Of a stretch of DNA of 64,000 nucleotides, positions 1 to 7,277 are shown piece after piece. Source of the DNA: an uncultured Porphyromonadaceae bacterium (GTDB lineage: Bacteria > Bacteroidota > Bacteroidia > Bacteroidales > Muribaculaceae). The DNA is taken from the NCBI GenBank assembly GCA_900545955.1, contig URAU01000008.1, forward strand, positions 1 through 64,000. Reading direction: 5' to 3'. The notes below the pieces were generated by a model, which made no database searches, was not told the origin of the DNA, and was given only the letters and a program-made list of their open reading frames with translations. The translations under genes and the position numbers were made by a program. Within the stretch, counting starts at the first letter, position 1. The number at the start of each line of letters is the position of its first letter.

Positions 1-392
1 TCTGAGCGCAGCGAGTTCTGCCGCTCAGCCGCAGCGCGGCCGTCCTCGCCGTAAAGCTTTTCTCCGCGCCTCTGGGTCTTTTGGTTCTTTTCGACCTGCG
101 AAAAGAACAGACGCCCCGCTATGGAAGCATGTTCAGGATCCATGCTACCGTAGCGGGGCGTTGTGTTTTAGGCCATCCGGATGGCGAGGCGGCTTGTCAG
201 AGTGGTGCAGATACGCCGCTATCACAAGCCGCCTGAAAGAGCTCCCGTAGGGAAGCTCGTTTAGCATCCATGCTGCCGTAGCGGGGCGTCGTGTTTTCTC
301 CATTTTTTGATGCGGTTGCTCTGCGGACGCGCCGTGCGAGGGGGCAATAGAGAATTTTTTCCTTAATATTTGTGAAGCTTCCGCCGAATTGC
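1..392. other. GC-rich intergenic region with two hairpins, no gene seen
   Basis: I see no convincing coding sequence here. A hairpin GTTCTTTTCG...CGAAAAGAAC lies at about 83-107, and a longer one at about 111-160 pairs CGCCCCGCTA with TAGCGGGGCG around a loop. The right arm of the second hairpin is repeated at about 272-290 (CATGCTGCCGTAGCGGGGCG). The hairpins probably terminate a gene lying left of the window. The first 60 bases resemble nothing I can name. Confidence 0.4.
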
Positions 393-400
393 TAATTTTG
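369..400 (+). promoter_or_regulatory. Bacteroidetes-type promoter of the sdhCAB operon
   Basis: TTTG at 369-372 is followed after 20 bp by TAATTTTG at 393-400, matching the Bacteroidetes primary sigma consensus TTTG-N19/20-TAnnTTTG. Transcription would start near 406, giving a leader of about 120 nt before sdhC. Confidence 0.7.
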
Positions 401-528
401 CATAAATTATGTCGTGATGTGCAGTTCGCGGGCTGACGCGCCAGGCAGCTGCTCCGAAACTACAGACCTCGAACCAATCGGAAACAAAATCCAAAACATT
501 TAACAATAAACTCTAAATCAAAACATTT

Positions 529-1524
529 ATGTGGTTAACATCCTCATCCATAGGTAGGAAGTTCGTCATGTCGCTTACGGGCGCCTTCCTTGTCCTATTC
601 GTGACGTTTCACGCATTGATGAACGGAGTGGCACTGTTCTGGCCCACCGCCTACAACGAGGTGTGTCTGTTTCTCGGCGCCAACTGGTATGCCCTGATCG
701 GCACTCTGGTGCTCGCCCTGGGCTTCGTGCTTCACATCGTGTATGCAACGTGGCTCACCATCCAGAACCGCCGTGCCCGCGGCAACCAGCGCTACGCCGT
801 TGAGTCGCGCCCGAAGCAGGTGGAATGGTCGTCGAAAAACATGTTTGTGCTCGGCATCGTGGTGCTTGCCTTCCTGGTAGTTCACCTTATCCAGTTCTGG
901 AGCAAGATGCAGCTGGCTGAAATCTGCCACTACGACGTGGTTGACTGCGCCACCGGCGAGAGCGTACCCCCCGCCGCCGGCACATGGTTCCTGGCAATCG
1001 CCTTCCGTCAGCCCATTACACTCATCGTGTATCTGATCGGCTTCATCGCCCTGTGGTTCCACATGACCCATGGTTTCTGGTCGATGTTCCAGACCGTAGG
1101 CTGGAACGGAAAGGTGTGGATGGACCGCGTAAAGTGTATCGGCAATATCTGGACCACCGTGGTTATCGCTCTTTTCATCGCCGAGGCCATCGTGTTCACT
1201 GTTCAGGCCCATCGCGGCGTCTATACTTCCTGCCCGGCTCTGATCGAGCAGTATCAGGAAATGGCAGCCGAGGGTAGCGCCGTATCGATTCAGGAGCAGC
1301 CCTGCACTCAGCTCTGCCAGGATGCCGCCTGTGCCGATGCTACCTGTGAAAAGGCTGCCTGCGCCGAAGCCAACTGCGCTTCGAAAGGCTGCGCCGAAGA
1401 GGGCTGCGCTCCCGGTAATTGCGCTAACGGCGCATGCACCGGCGACGCCTGCAATAATGCCGACTGCGCCGCCACCCAGTGTGGCAAAGTCGCCGAGAGT
1501 GTAAACGAAAACACTAACGAATAA
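529..1524 (+). CDS. sdhC: succinate dehydrogenase/fumarate reductase cytochrome b subunit with cysteine-pentad tail
   Basis: This is the membrane anchor of the succinate:quinone oxidoreductase, of the single-polypeptide di-heme type, passing electrons between menaquinone and the SdhAB subunits. About five hydrophobic helices lie between residues 12 and 228. His28, His69, His119, His178 and His181 sit in or next to them and are candidate heme ligands. It is the first gene of a three-gene operon, with sdhA 16 bp downstream. The odd part is residues 259-320: thirteen cysteines, twelve of them spaced exactly five residues apart (263, 268 ... 318), separated mainly by A, E, D, N and G. The usual subunit is about 230 residues and ends near the last helix, so this roughly 70-residue tail is an addition. 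Its function is unknown; metal binding or a disulfide stack are possibilities only. Confidence 0.9.
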   Translation: MWLTSSSIGRKFVMSLTGAFLVLFVTFHALMNGVALFWPTAYNEVCLFLGANWYALIGTLVLALGFVLHIVYATWLTIQNRRARGNQRYAVESRPKQVEWSSKNMFVLGIVVLAFLVVHLIQFWSKMQLAEICHYDVVDCATGESVPPAAGTWFLAIAFRQPITLIVYLIGFIALWFHMTHGFWSMFQTVGWNGKVWMDRVKCIGNIWTTVVIALFIAEAIVFTVQAHRGVYTSCPALIEQYQEMAAEGSAVSIQEQPCTQLCQDAACADATCEKAACAEANCASKGCAEEGCAPGNCANGACTGDACNNADCAATQCGKVAESVNENTNE

Positions 1525-1540
1525 TTGATATTTTTCAGAT

Positions 1541-3568
1541 ATGGCCGATTATAAGAAAATCGAAGGCATGATCGACTCCACGCCCATAATGAGCGAATAT
1601 GCCGACATCGAATCGTCGAAGCTTCCTGAATTCCAAATCGATTCAAAAATTCCCGAAGGTCCCGTAGCTGAAAAATGGACCAACTATAAGGCACATCAGA
1701 AACTCGTGAACCCCGCCAACAAGCGCCACCTCGATATAATCGTGGTCGGTACGGGTCTGGCAGGCGCTTCGGCTGCCTCCACTCTCGGCGAGCTCGGTTT
1801 CAACGTGTTCAACTTCTGCATCCAGGACAGCCCGCGCCGCGCCCACTCCATCGCGGCTCAGGGCGGTATCAACGCCGCCAAGGACTATCAGAACGACGGC
1901 GACTCGGTTTACCGTCTCTTCTACGACACGGTGAAGGGCGGTGACTTCCGCTCGCGCGAGGCCAACGTATACCGCCTGGCCGAGGTGTCGAACAACATCA
2001 TCGACCAGTGTGTGGCTCAGGGTGTTCCCTTCGCCCGCGAGTACGGCGGCCTTCTGGCCAACCGCTCGTTTGGCGGCGCACAGGTAAGCCGTACATTCTA
2101 TGCCAAGGGCCAGACCGGCCAGCAGCTGCTGCTCGGCGCCTACGCATCGCTCAACCGCCAGATCAAGAAGGGCACCGTGAAGAGCTTCAACCGTCGCGAA
2201 ATGCTCGACATCGTGATGATCGACGGCCGCGCACGCGGCGTGATCATGCGTAATCTCGTCACCGGCGAACTCGAGCGCTACGCCGCCCACGCTGTGGTTC
2301 TCGCCACCGGCGGCTACGGACGTGCATTCTTCCTGAGCACAAACGCCATGGGCTGCAACGGCTCCGCCGCAGTCCAGGCATTCAAGAAAGGCGCCTACCT
2401 TGCAAACCTCGCCTTCACCCAGATTCACCCAACCTGTATCCCCGTTCACGGCGAAGACCAGTCGAAACTCACCCTCATGAGCGAATCGCTGCGTAACGAC
2501 GGCCGCATCTGGGTGCCCAAAAAGAAGGAAGACGCCGAGGCCATCCGCGCCGGCAAGAAGAAACCCACCGACATCCCCGACGAGGACCGCGACTTCTATC
2601 TGGAGCGCCGCTATCCGGCCTTCGGCAACCTCTGCCCGCGCGACATCGCCTCGCGTGCCGCCAAGGAGCGCTGCGACGCAGGCTACGGCGTAGGTACCGG
2701 CAATGCCGTATACCTTGACTTCAAATACGCCATCCAGCGCCTGGGCGCCGACGTGGTCCGCGACCGCTACGGCAACCTCTTCGACATGTATCAGATGATC
2801 TCCGACGATAATCCCTACGAGACTCCGATGATGATCTTCCCTGCCAGCCACTACACCATGGGCGGCATCTGGGTGGACTACGAACTCCAGACCTCGATCA
2901 AGGGCCTCTTCGCCATCGGAGAATGCAACTTCTCGGATCATGGCGCAAACCGCCTGGGAGCTTCCGCTCTGATGCAGGGTCTCGCCGACGGATATTTCGT
3001 GCTTCCCTACACGATGCAGAACTATCTGAGCGACCAGATCAAGGTTCCGCGCTTCTCGACCGACACCAAGGAATTCGACGAAGCTGAAAAGGGCGTTCGC
3101 GACCGTATCGCCCGCCTTATGGCCATCAAGGGTACCAAATCGCCCGACCAGCTCCACAAGAAGCTCGGCCACGTGATGTGGAATCTCGTGGGCATGGGCC
3201 GCACGCTCCAGAGTCTGGTGAAGGCAGTCGACGAAATCGCCGAAGTGCGCAAGGAGTTCTATTCCGACCTCCGCATCGTAGGCTCGGCCGACGATCTCAA
3301 CACCGAGCTTGAAAAAGCCCTCCGCCTTGAGGACTTCCTCGTTATCGCAAAAATGATGGCTATCGACGCACTCCACCGCAATGAATCGTGTGGCGCACAC
3401 TTCCGCGAGGAGTATCAGACCGCCGACGGCGAGGCCGCCCGCAACGATAAGGACTACATGTATGTAGGCTGCTGGAAGTACATGGGCGACGAAGAGCGTC
3501 CCGTGCTGCTCAAGGAGCCGCTCAAATACGAAGCAATTCAGGTGCAGACCCGTAACTACAAGTCATAA
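1541..3568 (+). CDS. sdhA: succinate dehydrogenase/fumarate reductase flavoprotein subunit
   Basis: Catalytic subunit interconverting succinate and fumarate at the cytoplasmic face of the membrane. Residues 66-80 hold the dinucleotide-binding motif VVGTGLAGASAAS. His102 in the AHSIAAQGG motif is the expected covalent FAD site. HPT at 296-298 and the GANRLGASALMQGLADG stretch belong to the substrate and FAD sites. At 675 residues it fits the Bacteroidetes form, which is longer than the enterobacterial subunit because of the roughly 60-residue N-terminal lead. In gut Bacteroidales this complex normally runs as a fumarate reductase in the succinate/propionate fermentation route; that direction is inferred from family knowledge, not from this sequence. 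Confidence 0.96.
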   Translation: MADYKKIEGMIDSTPIMSEYADIESSKLPEFQIDSKIPEGPVAEKWTNYKAHQKLVNPANKRHLDIIVVGTGLAGASAASTLGELGFNVFNFCIQDSPRRAHSIAAQGGINAAKDYQNDGDSVYRLFYDTVKGGDFRSREANVYRLAEVSNNIIDQCVAQGVPFAREYGGLLANRSFGGAQVSRTFYAKGQTGQQLLLGAYASLNRQIKKGTVKSFNRREMLDIVMIDGRARGVIMRNLVTGELERYAAHAVVLATGGYGRAFFLSTNAMGCNGSAAVQAFKKGAYLANLAFTQIHPTCIPVHGEDQSKLTLMSESLRNDGRIWVPKKKEDAEAIRAGKKKPTDIPDEDRDFYLERRYPAFGNLCPRDIASRAAKERCDAGYGVGTGNAVYLDFKYAIQRLGADVVRDRYGNLFDMYQMISDDNPYETPMMIFPASHYTMGGIWVDYELQTSIKGLFAIGECNFSDHGANRLGASALMQGLADGYFVLPYTMQNYLSDQIKVPRFSTDTKEFDEAEKGVRDRIARLMAIKGTKSPDQLHKKLGHVMWNLVGMGRTLQSLVKAVDEIAEVRKEFYSDLRIVGSADDLNTELEKALRLEDFLVIAKMMAIDALHRNESCGAHFREEYQTADGEAARNDKDYMYVGCWKYMGDEERPVLLKEPLKYEAIQVQTRNYKS

Positions 3569-3575
3569 ACTTCAA

Positions 3576-3640
3576 CCACGTCGGCCGATGCGGTGCGGCG
3601 CTCTGCGCCTGCGGTCCGCATCCGGCCCACCCCATCACAA
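3576..3640 (+). other. imperfect hairpin between sdhA and sdhB
   Basis: GGCCGATGCGG at about 3582 pairs imperfectly with CCGCATCCGGCC at about 3618-3629 around a GC-rich loop. No T-run follows, so it is more likely an mRNA processing or stability element than a terminator. Confidence 0.35.
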
Positions 3641-3648
3641 ACACAATT

Positions 3649-4404
3649 ATGGAACATACGATAAATGTAAATTTGAAGATTTGGCGTCAGCGTGGTCCGA
3701 AGGAACCCGGCAAGTTCGTCAAATATCGCGTGGAGAACGTTTCTACGGGAAGTTCATTCCTGGAAATGCTCGATATGCTCAACCAGCAGCTCGTCGACAA
3801 GGGCGAGGAACCCGTGGTGTTCGACAACGACTGCCGCGAGGGTATCTGCGGCATGTGCTCGCTCTATGTCAACGGCCATCCCCACGGCCCCGTGCAGGGC
3901 ATTACCACCTGCCAGCTCCATATGCGCAAATTCCATGACGAGGAGGAAATCACCATCGAGCCCTGGCGCTCGGCCGGCTTCCCCGTAATCCGCGACCTTA
4001 TGGTGAACCGCAATGCTTTCGACCAGATTCAGCAGGCCGGAGGCTATGTATCGTTCAACTGCGGGGGCGCTCCCGATGCCAACAATATCCCCATTTCGAA
4101 GGAGATCGCCGACGAGGCTATGGACTCCGCTACCTGCATCGGCTGCGGCGCCTGCGTGGCAGCCTGCAAAAACGGTTCCGCAATGCTCTTCGTGGCAGCC
4201 AAGGTAAGCCAGTTCGCCCTCCTTCCCCAGGGCAAGGTAGAGGCTGCACGCCGCGCACGCGCCATGGTCGCCAAGATGGACGAGGTAGGTTTCGGCAACT
4301 GCACCAACACCGGTGCCTGCGCCGCCGAATGCCCCAAGAACATTTCGCTGAGCAACATCGCGCGCCTCAACCGCGAATTCATCAAAGCCAAGTTCGCCGA
4401 CTGA
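3649..4404 (+). CDS. sdhB: succinate dehydrogenase/fumarate reductase iron-sulfur subunit
   Basis: Electron-transfer subunit linking the flavin in SdhA to the hemes in SdhC. An N-terminal [2Fe-2S] ferredoxin domain has Cys62, Cys67, Cys70 and Cys88 (motif CREGICGMC). The C-terminal domain has CIGCGACVAACK at 163-174 and CTNTGACAAECPK at 218-230, which hold the [4Fe-4S] and [3Fe-4S] clusters. Its length of 251 residues is normal. It closes the operon, 80 bp after sdhA with a hairpin in the gap, and a strong terminator follows about 60 bp after its stop. Assignment is firm from the cluster motifs and operon order. Confidence 0.96.
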   Translation: MEHTINVNLKIWRQRGPKEPGKFVKYRVENVSTGSSFLEMLDMLNQQLVDKGEEPVVFDNDCREGICGMCSLYVNGHPHGPVQGITTCQLHMRKFHDEEEITIEPWRSAGFPVIRDLMVNRNAFDQIQQAGGYVSFNCGGAPDANNIPISKEIADEAMDSATCIGCGACVAACKNGSAMLFVAAKVSQFALLPQGKVEAARRARAMVAKMDEVGFGNCTNTGACAAECPKNISLSNIARLNREFIKAKFAD

Positions 4405-4463
4405 TACGTGCTCTCCGGAGGTTTAGTCCGTGAGACTATCCGGAACACCCACATAATGCTTAA

Positions 4464-4518
4464 GGCGGTGTGTCAAAATTCAAAGAATTGACACACCGCC
4501 CTAATTTTTACCCGGATG
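4464..4518. terminator. bidirectional terminator of the GGCGGTGTGTC family, with CCCGGATGG tail
   Basis: GGCGGTGTGTCAA at 4464-4476 pairs perfectly with TTGACACACCGCC at 4488-4500, followed by CTAATTTTTA. The motif ACCCGGATGG follows at about 4509-4518. The same stem core recurs near 31.4 and 36.9 kb, and the same stem-plus-tail arrangement near 31.4 kb. Confidence 0.8.
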
Positions 4519-4790
4519 GTGAGGGCGCTGTCAGCCATCGATCTTTGGTCGCTTTGCTATGCAAAGAATGGTCCAGATGGTAGGAGCCTGAGGGTGAGGG
4601 TGAAGGGAGTTGACTATGGTCAATGACCCAACCCGAACCCCTCAGGCGACGACCCAGATGGGCTATTATGACACGCCCTCTTATTTTTGGGGGTTATCTC
4701 TTGCAGTGATGAGGACGACTTATTCGAACCAACGAAATGCACAGCCAGTGCGGTCGCGCATTTCGGTGGTTCTGTGATATTCTTCACGGC
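4519..4790. other. intergenic sequence between convergent sdhB and panB
   Basis: No gene seen. It holds small dyads (CTTTGC-TAT-GCAAAG near 4551; CCTGAGGGT...ACCCCTCAGG at about 4588-4644) and variants of the GGATGG motif. It probably belongs to the same repeat-rich terminator region. Confidence 0.4.
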
Positions 4791-5612
4791 TCAATAGCTT
4801 TCTTCTGGCGTGGGGAAGGCTACGGACTTCACGTCGGCCACGTAGCTGCCCACGGCCTGCTCGATGGTGTCGGCCAGCGAGGCGTAGGTGCGGAGGAATT
4901 TCGGACGGAATCCGCGGTTCATTCCCAGCATGTCCTGCAGCACGAGCACCTGGCCGTCAACGCCGGCGCCGGCGCCGATGCCGATTACGGGGATGCGCAG
5001 CATACCGGCCACGCGCGCGGCAAGTTCCGCAGGCACCTTTTCAAGCACCAGAGCGAAGCATCCGAGCTCCTGAAGCATCAGGGCGTCGTCGATGAGGCGC
5101 TGTGCCTCTGCCTCCTCTTTGGCGCGGATGCCGTAGCCGCCGAATTTATTTACCGACTGTGGGGTAAGCCCGAGATGTCCCATCACGGGGATACCGGCCG
5201 AGAGTATACGTTCGATCGACCCGCGGATTTCGCTTCCGCCCTCAAGCTTCACGGCTGAGGCGCCGCTCTCCTTGAGGATGCGCACGGCCGAACGGACCGC
5301 TGTCTGCTCGTCGCCCTGATAGGTGCCGAAAGGCATGTCGACTATCACCATGGCGCGCCGGGTGCCGTTAGCCACGCATTTGCCGTGGTATATCATTTCG
5401 TCGAGGGTGATGGGGAGGGTGGAGCTGTAGCCTGTCATCACGTTGGCGGCCGAGTCGCCCACAAGGATAAGGTCTACGCCGGCGGCGTCTACGAGCTGGG
5501 CCATTGTGTAGTCGTAGGCGGTAATCATGGCGATTTTCTCGCCTGCCTGCTTCATGCGGGCCACCGTCGAGGTGGTCACTTTCTTAGGTTGGTCTACTGT
5601 ATTTGTCGACAT
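4791..5612 (-). CDS. panB: 3-methyl-2-oxobutanoate hydroxymethyltransferase
   Basis: Catalyses the first committed step of pantothenate synthesis: transfer of a hydroxymethyl group from methylene-tetrahydrofolate to 3-methyl-2-oxobutanoate, giving ketopantoate, in the cytoplasm. The 273-residue protein has the family hallmarks: MITAYDYTMAQLVDAAG near the N-terminus, VGDSAANVMTGYSSTLP, DMPFGTYQ, HLGLTPQSVNKFGGYG and IPVIGIGAGAGVDGQVLV. Asp and Glu residues in the VGDS and VLEKVP segments are the expected metal and catalytic positions. A dyad separates it from the upstream TPR gene, so it may not depend on that gene's promoter. No other pan gene is in the window. Confidence 0.95.
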   Translation of the reverse strand: MSTNTVDQPKKVTTSTVARMKQAGEKIAMITAYDYTMAQLVDAAGVDLILVGDSAANVMTGYSSTLPITLDEMIYHGKCVANGTRRAMVIVDMPFGTYQGDEQTAVRSAVRILKESGASAVKLEGGSEIRGSIERILSAGIPVMGHLGLTPQSVNKFGGYGIRAKEEAEAQRLIDDALMLQELGCFALVLEKVPAELAARVAGMLRIPVIGIGAGAGVDGQVLVLQDMLGMNRGFRPKFLRTYASLADTIEQAVGSYVADVKSVAFPTPEESY

Positions 5613-5663
5613 AGTGTTTTCTGATTTTAAGTGGCTGGTGGAAATTGTTGCTTATTGTTTGCA

Positions 5664-5710
5664 AGAAAGGCTATCCGCCGGCTTGGATGAAACCCGGGGA
5701 GAGCCTTTCT
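5664..5710 (-). terminator. hairpin between the TPR gene and panB
   Basis: AGAAAGGCT at 5664-5672 is complementary to AGCCTTTCT at 5702-5710. Read leftwards it follows the stop of the TPR gene by about 50 bp, ending in a short T-containing stretch. Probable weak intrinsic terminator. Confidence 0.45.
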
Positions 5711-5762
5711 GTTGTAGTGTCTATGTACGGTCGCGCATGGCGGCCCTTATGGGGCGAGCGCT

Positions 5763-6440
5763 TTATTTAGCCTGGAGGCGTGCGCGGTCCAGGAGTTTCT
5801 CCACATCGATGTTGTGGGCCTGGCCGTAGAGCGGATAGTCGGTAAGGATGGTCTGATATGTGTCTGCCTCATCCTTGTGGTTGCCCTGAGCGGCGTAGAC
5901 GCGTGCGAGCTTCATGAGGAAGAAGGGGGTGTAGGCGGGGTTGTTGTCGGAGCGCGATACGGCGTCCTTGTAGGCCTTTACGGCTTCGTCCAGACGGTCG
6001 AGGTTCACCAGGCAGTCGCCTTTGAGCGATTTGGCTCCGGCGCCGATGATTTCCTCGGTGGGGGAGTAGCTGTCGACGTATTTCAAAGCCTTCTCATAGT
6101 CTCCTTTTTCATAGAGGAGAATGGCGCTCTGCAGGGCGGCGCGGTTCGACGCCTCGTAGCTGCCGTTGTCGGCAAGGTCCATGTATTTTGCCATTGCGGT
6201 GGAGTCGTTGCCCAGGGCGAGCTCGAGGTCGGCCGCTCCGATGGCGTCGTTGGCCTTCTGGATGCCGGGCTGACGGAAGAAATAGACGTAGGCGAGGATG
6301 ATTGCGGCGATTGCAACCACTGCAAGGCTGCAGATGGTGATGATTTTCTTGTTGTCCTGCACCTTCTGTACGGTTTGGGTGAGCGAGTCGTTGAGATTGT
6401 CCAGACCGGTTTCGGTGGCAGGCTGTTTTTCTTTTGACAT
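5763..6440 (-). CDS. membrane-anchored tetratricopeptide-repeat protein (YfgM-like layout)
   Basis: A 225-residue protein with about 33 polar residues, one transmembrane segment at roughly 34-54 (IITICSLAVVAIAAIILAYV), and then a TPR-like helical repeat domain to the end. The repeats are visible in YEKGDYEKALKYVDSY, LVNLDRLDEAVKAYKDAV and AAQGNHKDEADTYQTIL. This layout, a short cytosolic tail, one membrane segment and an exported TPR domain, resembles the YfgM family, which in other bacteria works with the SecYEG/PpiD periplasmic chaperone network. The functional transfer is inference; what can be stated is a membrane-tethered protein-interaction module. It has its own promoter, divergent from cdd. 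Confidence 0.75.
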   Translation of the reverse strand: MSKEKQPATETGLDNLNDSLTQTVQKVQDNKKIITICSLAVVAIAAIILAYVYFFRQPGIQKANDAIGAADLELALGNDSTAMAKYMDLADNGSYEASNRAALQSAILLYEKGDYEKALKYVDSYSPTEEIIGAGAKSLKGDCLVNLDRLDEAVKAYKDAVSRSDNNPAYTPFFLMKLARVYAAQGNHKDEADTYQTILTDYPLYGQAHNIDVEKLLDRARLQAK

Positions 6441-6518
6441 GGGGTGTTGTATCGTATTTTATTGTTATGCGGAAATGTGATAGCCCCGAGGCCGGGCGGC
6501 ATACGGGCGTTCAAGGCG

Positions 6519-6549
6519 CAAAATTAGTGAATTAAGGCGAAAGGTCAAA
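6519..6549 (-). promoter_or_regulatory. promoter of the TPR gene
   Basis: On the minus strand TTTG (6549-6546) is followed after 19 bp by TAATTTTG (6526-6519), an exact match to the Bacteroidetes consensus. It diverges from the cdd promoter. Confidence 0.7.
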
Positions 6550-6590
6550 AAAAATCGGCCCGATTTGGCTTTTTTTTGAAAATAATGATT

Positions 6591-6598
6591 TAACTTTG
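6591..6598 (+). promoter_or_regulatory. -7 element of the cdd promoter
   Basis: TAACTTTG matches TAnnTTTG and lies 43 bp before the start of cdd. TTTG occurs upstream at 6564-6567 (23-bp spacer) and 6575-6578 (12-bp spacer), neither ideal. Confidence 0.5.
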
Positions 6599-6641
6599 AT
6601 GAACAACCTTCCGATCTCAAACCTTATTACAGCACGAACCG

Positions 6642-7124
6642 ATGAAATCCCTGACAATTACCATACCATACGAAGAACTCACCTACGGTGAACTCGACCA
6701 GCGCGAGGCCGAACTCGTGCGCGTTGCCCGCGAAGCCACCGAGCGCAGCTACGCTCCATACTCTCATTTTCGTGTGGGAGCGGCCATCGCCCTGAGCAAC
6801 GGCGAGACCGTAGTCGGCTCAAACCAGGAGAATGTAGCTTTCCCCTCGGGCACCTGCGCCGAGCGTTCCGCCTGCTATTACGCCCACGCCCGCTATCCGG
6901 AGGCTAAATTCGAGGCAATTGCCATAGCCGCCCGCGGTCTTGACGGCGAATTTACTTCCGAGCCCACCGCCCCCTGTGGCGCATGCCGTCAGGCACTCCT
7001 TGAGTATGAAATGCTTGCCGGTCACCCCGTTGAGCTCCTCCTCGCCGGCCGCGATAAAATCTACCGCCTCCCATCTATCGTCTCCACCCTCCCCTTCGCC
7101 TTCACCGAGCTCACCGAATCCTGA
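6642..7124 (+). CDS. cdd: cytidine deaminase
   Basis: Hydrolytic deamination of cytidine and deoxycytidine to uridine and deoxyuridine in pyrimidine salvage. The zinc site is complete: Cys72 with the catalytic Glu74 in TCAERSAC, and Cys112 and Cys115 in PCGACRQ. The HFRVGAAI and GSNQENVAFPSG segments bind the nucleoside. At 160 residues it is a compact homotetramer-type enzyme. It is monocistronic, with a promoter in the divergent intergenic region and a strong hairpin directly after. Confidence 0.95.
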   Translation: MKSLTITIPYEELTYGELDQREAELVRVAREATERSYAPYSHFRVGAAIALSNGETVVGSNQENVAFPSGTCAERSACYYAHARYPEAKFEAIAIAARGLDGEFTSEPTAPCGACRQALLEYEMLAGHPVELLLAGRDKIYRLPSIVSTLPFAFTELTES

Positions 7125-7156
7125 TTTCCCGGCCCGAAAGCGAAGCTACCCCCGAT

Positions 7157-7220
7157 AACACGACGCCCCCGCCGCAATCACATTCGATCCATATATGATT
7201 GCGGCAGGGGCGTAGTGTTT
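7157..7220 (+). terminator. long hairpin terminator after cdd
   Basis: AACAC-GACGCCCCCGCCGCAATCA at 7157-7180 pairs with TGATTGCGGCAGGGGCG-TAGTGTTT at 7196-7220 with few mismatches, ending in a short T-run. It overlaps the start of the gldE promoter region. Confidence 0.7.
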
Positions 7221-7251
7221 GTGGCGAATTGGGAAATATTTGCTATATTTG
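7218..7251 (+). promoter_or_regulatory. promoter of the gldE-like gene
   Basis: TTTG at 7218-7221 and TATATTTG at 7244-7251 with a 22-bp spacer. The placement implies transcription from about 7258, so a GTG start at 7215 is unlikely for the downstream gene. Confidence 0.5.
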
Positions 7252-7277
7252 CAGACAGAAACATTTACGTAAATATT

